In this document: in pieces, positions 20,081 to 26,363 of the stretch | How positions within the stretch are numbered: the stretch's first letter is position 1 | How the letters are laid out: each line of letters begins with the position of its first letter | Assembly (NCBI GenBank): GCA_963825765.1 | Contig: CAWGUU010000008.1 | Span: 1 to 26,363 of the forward strand | Length of the DNA: 26,363 nucleotides | DNA from: CAWGUU01 sp963825765 | GTDB taxonomy: Bacteria; Actinomycetota; Acidimicrobiia; Acidimicrobiales; AC-14 | Direction: 5' to 3' | The notes under the pieces: generated by a model | Seen by the model: the letters and a program-made list of their open reading frames with translations, nothing else | Database searches by the model: none | What the model was told of the DNA's origin: nothing | Position numbers and translations under genes: made by a program

Positions 20081-21415
20081 CTAGAGGATGGGTAGGTAAC
20101 GGTCCAGCTCGAACGGCGTGACCTGGGTCTTGTAGGCGTCCCACTCCACCCGCTTGTTGCGGATGAACCATTCGAAGACGTGCTCGCCCAGCACGTCGGG
20201 CAGCAGGTCGGAGTGCTCCATGCAGGCGATCGCCTCCTCGAGCGACCCGGGGAGCTGGTCGACGCCCTCGGCCAGCCGCTCCGCGGGGGTCATCTCGTAC
20301 AGGTTGGCGGTCAGCTCCGGCGTCAGCTCGTAGCCCTCGGAGATCCCCTTGAGCCCGGCGCCGAGGATCACGGCGAAGGCCAGGTAGGGGTTGCAGGCGG
20401 GGTCGGGCGAGCGGAACTCGATGCGGGTCGACGACCCCTTGCCCTTCTTCGAGCCGGGGATCCGCACCAGCGCGGAGCGGTTGTTGCGGGCCCAGGCCAC
20501 GTAGACGGGCGCCTCGAACCCCACGACCAGCCGCTTGTAGGAGTTGACCCACTGGTTGGTGACGGCGGTGATCTCGCGGGCGTGGGTCAGCAGGCCGGCC
20601 ACGAAGCCCTTGGCCACCTTGGACAGGTGGGCCTCGTCGCCCGGGTCGTGGAAGGCGTTGACGTCGCCTTCGAAGAGCGAGATGTGGGTGTGCATGCCCG
20701 AACCCTGCACGCCGGCCAGGGGCTTGGGCATGAAGGAGGCGAACACGCCGCGCTCCAGGGCGATCTCCTTCACGACCAGCTTGAAGGTCATGACGTTGTC
20801 GGCCATCGTCAGGGCGTCGGTGTAGCGCAGGTCGATCTCGTGCTGGCTGGGACTGTCCTCGTGGTGGCTGTACCGCACCGGGATGCCGATGGACTCCAGG
20901 GCCAGGATCGTGCGCCGGCGCAGGTCGGTGGCGACGTCGACGGTGGTGAGGTCGAAGTAGCCGCCCGAGTCGAGGGGGATGGGGGCGGGCTTGCCCTTCT
21001 TGTTGGCGAAGTAGAAGAACTCCATGTCGGGGCCGACGTAGAACGAGAATCCCAGCTCGCGGGCCCGGTCGAGGTTGCGCCGCAGGACGTGGCGGGGATC
21101 GCCCTCGAAGGGCGAGCCGTCGAGGTTGGTGACGTCGCAGAACATCCGGGCCACCGGCGTGTCCTCGCCCCGCCAGGGCAGCAGCTCGAAGGTGTTGGGG
21201 TCGGGGTGCAGGAGCATGTCGCTCTCCTGGACCCGGCTGAAGCCGTCGATGGCCGACCCGTCGAAGGTCATCCCTTCCTCGAAGGCGTTCTCCAGCTCGC
21301 CGGGGACGATGGCGATCGACTTGAGCTGGCCCAACACGTCGGTGAACCACAGCCGGATGAACCTGATCCCTCGCTCCTCCACCGACCGGAGGACGTAGTC
21401 CTGCTGGCGTTCCAT
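20081..21415 (-). CDS. Type I glutamine synthetase, GlnA2-like (GSI-alpha)
   Basis: 444 residues. It makes glutamine from glutamate, ammonia and ATP in the cytoplasm. Family pieces are IRFIRLWFTDVLGQLKS, the FDGSAIDGF loop, GPDMEFFYF (metal-binding Glu), SGMHTHISLF (active-site His), the NNRSALVRIP Arg region, and RIEFRSPDPACNPYLA. It lacks the NLYDLPPEE adenylylation context of GlnA1 (NLYEMTPAERLA at that place), so it probably escapes GlnE control. Length and text match mycobacterial GlnA2 (Rv2222c type). It is the first gene of an operon with glnR. Its start is ATG at 21415, about 40 nt from the putative GlnR sites. Confidence 0.95.
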   Translation of the reverse strand: MERQQDYVLRSVEERGIRFIRLWFTDVLGQLKSIAIVPGELENAFEEGMTFDGSAIDGFSRVQESDMLLHPDPNTFELLPWRGEDTPVARMFCDVTNLDGSPFEGDPRHVLRRNLDRARELGFSFYVGPDMEFFYFANKKGKPAPIPLDSGGYFDLTTVDVATDLRRRTILALESIGIPVRYSHHEDSPSQHEIDLRYTDALTMADNVMTFKLVVKEIALERGVFASFMPKPLAGVQGSGMHTHISLFEGDVNAFHDPGDEAHLSKVAKGFVAGLLTHAREITAVTNQWVNSYKRLVVGFEAPVYVAWARNNRSALVRIPGSKKGKGSSTRIEFRSPDPACNPYLAFAVILGAGLKGISEGYELTPELTANLYEMTPAERLAEGVDQLPGSLEEAIACMEHSDLLPDVLGEHVFEWFIRNKRVEWDAYKTQVTPFELDRYLPIL

Positions 21416-21454
21416 GTCGCCATCATCGCACCGCCGAACTCGACTCCGGTCCAG

Positions 21455-21492
21455 TTCACAGAGCGTTCACCAAGGAGCAACCGACGGGAAAC
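21455..21492. promoter_or_regulatory. Putative GlnR/PhoP-type operator: four pentamers at 11-bp spacing
   Basis: TTCAC (21455-21459), TTCAC (21466-21470), GCAAC (21477-21481) and GAAAC (21488-21492) are each separated by exactly six bases. The right pair fits the GlnR consensus gTnAC-n6-GAAAC with one mismatch. The left pair, read as GTTCAC-N5-GTTCAC, also looks like the PHO box of Streptomyces PhoP. Both are OmpR-type proteins that bind 11-bp direct repeats. The array lies 39 nt from glnA2 and 52 nt from glnA1 and could control both directions. The match is by eye. Confidence 0.6.
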
Positions 21493-21544
21493 TGGCCCCC
21501 GCGAAGGTGGCGCACTTTCCAATCGATCCCTAGAAGGGGGAACC

Positions 21545-22969
21545 GTGCACGGACACAGCCCGGCCGACGTGCTGAAGATGGTGTCGGACAACGACGTCGA
21601 GTTCGTCGACTACCGCTTCTGTGACCTACCAGGTCTCGTACAGCACGTGACCGTGCCCGCCACCCAGCTGACCGAGGCGGTCTTCACCGACGGTCACGGC
21701 TTCGACGGCTCGTCGATCCGGGGCTTCCAGGAGATCCAGGAATCGGACATGATCCTGCTCCCGGACGCGAACACCGCCTACCTGGACCCGTTCCGTGCCC
21801 GGACGACGCTCAACATCCACTGCTTCGTCCACGACCCCGTCACCGGCGAGCCCTACTCCCGCGACCCCCGCTACGTCGCCAAGAAGGCCGAGGCCTACCT
21901 CAGCTCCACCGGCATCGGCGACAAGGCCTACTTCGGGCCCGAGCCGGAATTCTTCATCTTCGACGATGTGCGGTACTCCTACAACGGCAACTCGTCGATG
22001 CACATGGTCGACTCGGTGGAGGGCACGTGGAACACCGGCCGCGACGAGGGCCCGAACCTCGGGTACAAGCCGCGTACGAAGGAGGGCTACTTCCCCGTCC
22101 CCCCCATGGACAAGTACCAGGACCTGCGGTCGGAGATCGCGGCGACGCTGATCGCCCTGGGCATCCCGGTGGAGCTGCACCACCATGAGGTGGCATCCGG
22201 CGGCCAGGGCGAGATCGGGATGCGCTTCGACACTCTGCTGAACATGGCCGACAAGCTGGTGACCTTCAAGTACGTGGTGAAGAACGTCGGCAACAACTTC
22301 GGCAAGACGGTGACGTTCATGCCCAAGCCGCTGTTCGAGGACAACGGATCCGGCATGCACACCCACCAATCGATCTGGAACGGCGACGAGCCGCTCTTCT
22401 ACTCCGAGACCGGGTACGCCGGGCTGTCCGACATCGGGCGCTGGTACATCGGGGGGCTGCTCACCCACGCCCGGGCGATCATCGCCTTCTCCAACCCGAC
22501 CACGAACTCCTTCAAGCGGCTGGTGCCGGGCTACGAGGCCCCGGTGAACCTGGTGTACTCGCAGCGGAACCGCTCGGCTTCGTGCCGGATCCCGCTGGCC
22601 CAGAAGAGCCCTAAGGCCAAGCGGGTCGAGTTCCGGTGCCCCGACTCCTCCTGCAACGTGTACCTGGCGTTCTCGGCCATGCTCCTGGCCGGCATCGACG
22701 GGGTGCAGAACCGCATCGAGCCCCCCGACCCCGTCGACAAGGACCTCTACGACCTGCCGCCCGAGGAGCTGGCCGAGGTGCCGCAGGTGCCGGCCAGCCT
22801 CGACGAAGCCCTGCTCGCACTGGAGGCCGACAACGACTTCCTCCGCGCCGGCGACGTCTTCACCGACGACGTGATCTCCACCCACATCGCCTACAAGCGG
22901 GAGCACGAGATCGACGCCCTGCGACTGCGGCCGCACCCCTACGAGTTCCACCTCTACTACGACATCTAA
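21545..22969 (+). CDS. glnA: Type I glutamine synthetase, GlnA1-like (GSI-beta)
   Basis: 474 residues, the normal length for the dodecameric enzyme. It shows FDGSSIRGFQEIQESDM, GPEPEFFIF, the HHHEVASGGQGEIG metal region, NGSGMHTHQSIW, NRSASCRIP and VEFRCPDSSCNVYLAF. The adenylylation segment KDLYDLPPEE is present, with Tyr402 as the expected AMP acceptor, so GlnE-type control is likely. The start is GTG at 21545 after AAGGGGG. It is divergent from glnA2-glnR, with a 129-bp control region that holds the 11-bp pentamer array. A palindromic repeat follows its stop by 13 nt. Confidence 0.97.
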   Translation: MHGHSPADVLKMVSDNDVEFVDYRFCDLPGLVQHVTVPATQLTEAVFTDGHGFDGSSIRGFQEIQESDMILLPDANTAYLDPFRARTTLNIHCFVHDPVTGEPYSRDPRYVAKKAEAYLSSTGIGDKAYFGPEPEFFIFDDVRYSYNGNSSMHMVDSVEGTWNTGRDEGPNLGYKPRTKEGYFPVPPMDKYQDLRSEIAATLIALGIPVELHHHEVASGGQGEIGMRFDTLLNMADKLVTFKYVVKNVGNNFGKTVTFMPKPLFEDNGSGMHTHQSIWNGDEPLFYSETGYAGLSDIGRWYIGGLLTHARAIIAFSNPTTNSFKRLVPGYEAPVNLVYSQRNRSASCRIPLAQKSPKAKRVEFRCPDSSCNVYLAFSAMLLAGIDGVQNRIEPPDPVDKDLYDLPPEELAEVPQVPASLDEALLALEADNDFLRAGDVFTDDVISTHIAYKREHEIDALRLRPHPYEFHLYYDI

Positions 22970-22982
22970 CCCCCGACTCCTG

Positions 22983-23029
22983 AACTGGGGCGACTGAACC
23001 GCGGAATGCGCGGTTACAGCGCCCCGGTT
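22983..23029. repeat. Two-tier intergenic palindrome, copy 3
   Basis: The outer arms AACTGGGGCG (22983-22992) and CGCCCCGGTT (23020-23029) again contain the T-G pair in the same place. An ACTG/ACAG internal loop follows, then the inner stem AACCGCG/CGCGGTT with a GAATG loop. The outer stem's lower half differs from copies 1 and 2 on both sides and still pairs. It lies between the convergent glnA and MerR genes. Confidence 0.85.
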
Positions 23030-23037
23030 CGCTGGGT

Positions 23038-23820
23038 TCAGGTAGTGCCCTGGCCGGGTTGCGGGATGTCGACCTCGAGGCGGGCGGCTTCGGTGCGGAC
23101 GAAGCGCTCGGCGACGTCCTGGAGCGCCTGCCGCAACGCCATCACCACGACCGCCTCTGCCAGCGGGCCCAGCTTCTCCAGCGCCCCGACCAGCTCGGTG
23201 ACGCGCTCCGCGGGCATGCCGGTGCCGACGAACGGCTCCCACAGGTGGGTCTTGAACACGTCGGTGAAGCGGCCGGCGATCGTCGACGCCTCGGCCCGCA
23301 GGGCTTCGTACTCGTCGAGGATCACGCCGGGGGGGACGCCCATCGCGGCCAGCTCGCTCCCGATCCGCAGGAACGACGGGCTCCGGACGATCACCCGGCC
23401 GTCGTCTGGGAAATCGACGAGACCCAGGTCGACGACCCGGGCCGCCATCTCCGGCGTGAACTCCACCTGGGGCAGGTAGGCGGCCAGCTCGCCCGGTGAC
23501 ATCGACTCGGACGGCTCCGGCGTCCAGGTGGACGGGCCGTCGCCGAGGCCGAGGATGGCCCGCAGGCTCTCGCCCCGATCCATACCGTCGAGCAGCTCCC
23601 TGATGCCGGCCAGGGAGAAGCCACGGTCCTGGAGCCGGGCGATCAGGCGCAACCGGGCCAGGTGCGTGTCGTCGTAGTAGCCGACCCGGCCCCGCCTCGT
23701 CGGCGGCGGGAGCAGGCCCTTGTGCTGGTAGAGGCGCACGGTCGAGACGACGACCGCCGCGGCGGCAGCCAGCTCGTCGATCGTCATCTCTGGGGTCATC
23801 TCCGGGCTCGTCTGGGACAT
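23038..23820 (-). CDS. MerR-family transcriptional regulator
   Basis: 260 residues. The N-terminal MerR winged helix spans about 11-80: MTIDELAAAAAVVVSTVRLY, QHKGLLPPPTRRGRVGYYDD, and HLARLRLIARLQDRGFSLAG, with the family's R-x-Y and G-Y-Y marks. The following 180 residues are helical and unlike the short metal-binding MerR tails; the effector is unknown. The start is ATG at 23820, with GGAG 5 nt upstream; the open frame continues further but without family-like text. ATG at 23787 is an alternative. It is divergent from the epimerase gene, with a perfect 7-2-7 palindrome midway, the probable operator. Confidence 0.85.
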   Translation of the reverse strand: MSQTSPEMTPEMTIDELAAAAAVVVSTVRLYQHKGLLPPPTRRGRVGYYDDTHLARLRLIARLQDRGFSLAGIRELLDGMDRGESLRAILGLGDGPSTWTPEPSESMSPGELAAYLPQVEFTPEMAARVVDLGLVDFPDDGRVIVRSPSFLRIGSELAAMGVPPGVILDEYEALRAEASTIAGRFTDVFKTHLWEPFVGTGMPAERVTELVGALEKLGPLAEAVVVMALRQALQDVAERFVRTEAARLEVDIPQPGQGTT

Positions 23821-23863
23821 CTGCACTCCGTCATCTCTGACTTTGCTTCTGAGCACTGACTTT

Positions 23864-23879
23864 ACGAGTAGATACTCGT
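23864..23879. promoter_or_regulatory. Probable MerR operator (7-2-7 palindrome)
   Basis: ACGAGTA-GA-TACTCGT is a perfect inverted repeat, about 45 nt from both divergent starts. A TACTGT at 23879-23884 and CTGACT at 23856-23861 (17 nt between them) could form the epimerase promoter, so the palindrome would fill the spacer, the usual place for MerR binding. Confidence 0.65.
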
Positions 23880-23923
23880 ACTGTATATGGTAACAAGATG
23901 AGCCAAACATCGGAGATTGACGC

Positions 23924-24877
23924 ATGGCGCGCATAGTGATCCCGGGTGGAACGGGTTACCTCGGCCGTGCGCTGGCCGAACGGCTGGAGGCGCGCGGCGA
24001 CGACGTCGTCGTGCTCACCCGCGGACCGAGCCGCCGGCTGGACGGCTGCCGGCTCGTCTCGTGGGATGCCCGCACCGTTGGCGACTGGGTCGACGAGCTC
24101 GACGGCGCCGACGCCGTCGTCCACCTGAACGGGCGCCGGGTGGACGTCCGGGCCACCAGGCGCAACGTCGACGAGCTCATCTCGTCGCGCGTCGAACCGG
24201 TCCGGGCTGTCGGCGAGGCGGTCCGGGCGTGCAGCTCCCCGCCGGCGGTGTGGGTGCAGTCGTCGTCGCTGGCCATCTTCGGCGAGGGCGGCGGCGCAGT
24301 GATCGACGAGTCGACGACGCCGAGCGGGATCGGGCCGAGGGAGATGGTGACCGTCTGCCTGGCCTGGGAGGGGGCGTTCCGCCAGGCGACGGCGACGGCC
24401 ACCTGCGGCGTCGACCGCACCGTGCTGCTGCGGATGGGCATCGGCCTCGGCGGCCGCGGCGACCCGGCCACCGCCAAGCTCGCCCAGATCGTGAGGATGG
24501 GGCTCGGCGGCAGGGTGGGCTCGGGGCGACAGTGGGTGTCGTGGGTCGACCTCGAGGACCTGCTGGCGGCCATGCTCCGTGCCATCGACGGGCCGGTCGA
24601 CGGGCCGGCCATGAGCGGCACCTACCACGTGACCTCGCCGAACCCCGTCACCAACGCCGAGCTGATGGCGACCTACCGTCGGCTCCTCGGCCGTCGCGTG
24701 GGCCTCCCGACGCCGGCGATCGTGGCGAGGCTGGGCGCGCCGCTGCTCGGGAGCAGCGCCGGCCTGGCCCTGACCGGCCGCCGCTGCGTGCCGACCCGCC
24801 TGATCGATGAGGGCTTCGTGTTCGCGTATCCCGACTTCGAGCCGTCCGTGCAGCGCGCTCTCGCACGGTGCGCCTGA
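23924..24877 (+). CDS. TIGR01777-type NAD(P)-dependent epimerase/dehydratase
   Basis: 317 residues of the extended SDR fold. The nucleotide-binding GGTGYLGRALAERL is at the N-terminus, then VVHLNGRRVDVRATRRN, SSRVEPVRAVGEAVRA, QSSSLAIFGEGG (catalytic-region serines), LRMGIGLGGRGD and WVSWVDLEDLLAAM. The C-terminal SGTYHVTSPNPVTNAELM is characteristic of the TIGR01777/DUF1731 group. The usual YxxxK pair is not obvious, as in many members of this group. The substrate is unknown. The ATG at 23924 has GGAG 8 nt upstream. It is probably regulated by the divergent MerR protein through the palindrome at 23864. Confidence 0.9.
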   Translation: MARIVIPGGTGYLGRALAERLEARGDDVVVLTRGPSRRLDGCRLVSWDARTVGDWVDELDGADAVVHLNGRRVDVRATRRNVDELISSRVEPVRAVGEAVRACSSPPAVWVQSSSLAIFGEGGGAVIDESTTPSGIGPREMVTVCLAWEGAFRQATATATCGVDRTVLLRMGIGLGGRGDPATAKLAQIVRMGLGGRVGSGRQWVSWVDLEDLLAAMLRAIDGPVDGPAMSGTYHVTSPNPVTNAELMATYRRLLGRRVGLPTPAIVARLGAPLLGSSAGLALTGRRCVPTRLIDEGFVFAYPDFEPSVQRALARCA

Positions 24878-24940
24878 CGCCCCCTGACTTAGGGTGGGCG
24901 CCGATTTCGACGGCGGAGCCGATCGAGCGAGGAGGACACC

Positions 24941-26363
24941 GTGCAAGAACGCAGCCCGGCGGACGTGGTGCGGCTCGTCCAGGAGGAGGGCGTCGAGGTG
25001 GTCGACTTCCGCTTCTGCGACCTGCCGGGGCTCATGCAGCACTTCTCTACGCCCGCCCACGCCCTGACCGAGGAGGGGTTCGAGGAGGGCTACGGGTTCG
25101 ACGGGTCGTCGATCCGGGGCTTCCAGGAGATCCAGGAGTCGGACATGATCCTCGTGCCCGACCCCAACACCGCGGTGATCGACCCGTTCCGCGAGTTCAA
25201 GACCCTGAACCTGAACTGCTTCGTCCGCGACCCGGTGACCGGCGACTCCTACTCCCGTGACCCGCGGTACGTGGCCAAGAAGGCGGAGGAGTACCTGGTG
25301 TCGACGGGGCTGGCCGACACTGCCTACTTCGGGCCCGAGGCCGAGTTCTACATCTTCAACGACGTCCGCTTCCACCAGGACCAGCACTCGGCGTCGTACT
25401 CGGTCGACTCGATCGAGGGCATCTGGAACTCCAACACCGACGAGAAGCCGAACCTCGGGTTCAAGCCGCGGTACAAGGAGGGGTACTTCCCCGTCCCGCC
25501 CATGGACCACTTCCAGGACCTGCGGTCCGAGATGATCCTCATGCTCGAGAAGGTCGGGATCGAGACCGAGGTCCAGCACCATGAGGTCGGCACCGCCGGT
25601 CAGGCCGAGATCGACATGCGCTTCGACACCCTGCTGGCCATGGCCGACAAGCTGATGCTCTACAAGTACGTCACCAAGTCGGTGGCCTGGGCCCACGACC
25701 TGTCGGTGACGTTCATGCCCAAGCCGCTCTTCCAGGACAACGGGTCGGGCATGCACTGCCACCAGTCGCTGTGGAAGGCGGGCGAGCCGCTGTTCTTCTC
25801 CGAGACCGGCTACGGCGGGCTCTCGAACATGGCCCGCTGGTACATCGGCGGGCTGCTCACCCACGCCCCGTCCATCCTCGCCTTCGCCGCTCCCACCACC
25901 AACTCCTACAAGCGGCTGGTGCCCGGCTACGAGGCCCCGGTGAACCTGGTGTACTCCCAGCGGAACCGGTCGGCGGCCGTGCGCATCCCCCTGTACTCCC
26001 GGAGCCCGAAGGCCAAGCGGCTCGAGTTCCGCTGCCCCGACCCGTCGGCCAACCCCTACCTGGCGTTCGCGGCGATGCTCATGGCCGGCCTCGACGGCGT
26101 GCAGAACCGGATCGAGCCGCCCGACCCGGTCGACAAGGACCTCTACGACCTCCCCCCCGAGGAGCTGGCCCTGGTGCCCCAGGTGCCGGGGTCGCTGGAG
26201 GAGGCGCTCTCCGCCCTGGAGCACGACCAGGACTACCTTCTGGCCGGCGGCGTCTTCACCCCCGACCTGATCGAGACGTGGCTGTCGTACAAGCGGCTGC
26301 GCGAGATCGACGAGGTCCGCCTCCGCCCCCACCCCTGGGAGTTCTACCTCTACTACGACATCT
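24941..26363 (+). CDS. Second GlnA1-like type I glutamine synthetase (stop codon beyond window)
   Basis: 474 residues are visible and the window ends one base into the stop codon, so the protein is essentially complete. It has the same motifs as the glnA copy at 21545: FDGSSIRGFQEIQESDM, GPEAEFYIF, HHEVGTAGQAEIDM, NGSGMHCHQSLW, NRSAAVRIP and the adenylylation segment KDLYDLPPEE with Tyr402. By eye most residues match the other copy over the full length, so the two look like duplicates. Differences cluster in 165-270. The start is GTG at 24941 after AGGAGG. No 11-bp pentamer array is seen upstream, so its control probably differs. Confidence 0.96.
   Translation, partial: MQERSPADVVRLVQEEGVEVVDFRFCDLPGLMQHFSTPAHALTEEGFEEGYGFDGSSIRGFQEIQESDMILVPDPNTAVIDPFREFKTLNLNCFVRDPVTGDSYSRDPRYVAKKAEEYLVSTGLADTAYFGPEAEFYIFNDVRFHQDQHSASYSVDSIEGIWNSNTDEKPNLGFKPRYKEGYFPVPPMDHFQDLRSEMILMLEKVGIETEVQHHEVGTAGQAEIDMRFDTLLAMADKLMLYKYVTKSVAWAHDLSVTFMPKPLFQDNGSGMHCHQSLWKAGEPLFFSETGYGGLSNMARWYIGGLLTHAPSILAFAAPTTNSYKRLVPGYEAPVNLVYSQRNRSAAVRIPLYSRSPKAKRLEFRCPDPSANPYLAFAAMLMAGLDGVQNRIEPPDPVDKDLYDLPPEELALVPQVPGSLEEALSALEHDQDYLLAGGVFTPDLIETWLSYKRLREIDEVRLRPHPWEFYLYYDI

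Noticed and set aside
20180..21544. Long open frame upstream of and in frame with glnA, antisense to glnA2
   Set aside because: High GC keeps the antisense frame open. The text is Val/Gly/His-rich low-complexity and the glutamine synthetase start with its ribosome site is at 21545.
23831..26332. 833-codon minus-strand open frame across the epimerase and third synthetase
   Set aside because: Mirror of two clear coding genes, composition typical of antisense frames (Leu/Val/Arg/His-rich repeats), no domain.

Overview
The window is GC-rich chromosomal DNA from an actinobacterium, most likely of the class Acidimicrobiia (inference). The evidence is a WhiB regulator, twin Get3/ArsA-like ATPases, a GlnR-type regulator beside several type I glutamine synthetases, many GTG starts, and many genes whose start codon lies 6-9 nt after a TANNNT -10 box (leaderless transcripts). 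No transposase, integrase, phage gene or CRISPR array was seen. No gene-free stretch exceeds about 150 bp.

Layout. 1-1.4 kb: the edge of a tRNA-Pro(CGG), a response-regulator receiver gene broken by two one-base losses, a STAS anti-anti-sigma factor and a small membrane protein. 1.4-10.5 kb: two ArsA/Get3-like ATPases, a divergent NfeD-like membrane protein, a WhiB regulator, selB-selA for selenocysteine insertion, and a class A penicillin-binding protein. The order ATPase-ATPase-WhiB-PBP matches the Rv3679-Rv3680-whiB4-ponA2 block of Mycobacterium tuberculosis, here with nfeD and selAB added. 10.5-16.2 kb: a trypsin-like protein that has lost catalytic residues, FxsA, a luciferase-like flavin oxidoreductase, a lipoprotein, and a large secreted BNR-repeat protein with RTX-type C-terminal repeats. 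16.2-18.8 kb: an iron-sulfur group (Mrp/ApbC carrier, divergent SufR-like regulator, ErpA/HesB) followed by a RidA protein. 18.9-19.4 kb: a small protein built of decapeptide repeats. 19.4-26.4 kb: a nitrogen-assimilation island with a GlnR-like regulator, a GlnA2-type glutamine synthetase in the same operon, and two GlnA1-type synthetases carrying the adenylylation Tyr motif. A MerR regulator and a divergent NAD-dependent epimerase sit between the two GlnA1-type genes.

The most interesting signals are listed here. (1) Four pentamers at exact 11-bp spacing lie between the divergent glnA2-glnR operon and glnA1, and look like a GlnR/PhoP-type operator. (2) Three copies of a two-tier palindrome lie at gene 3' ends; their ends and core are conserved and the middle stem varies in a compensating way, so this is a candidate unnamed repeat or RNA family. 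(3) A decapeptide-repeat protein follows one palindrome copy. (4) A selenocysteine cassette sits inside the WhiB-PBP block. (5) Single-base losses at the left edge hit even the tRNA, which points to assembly error rather than biology.
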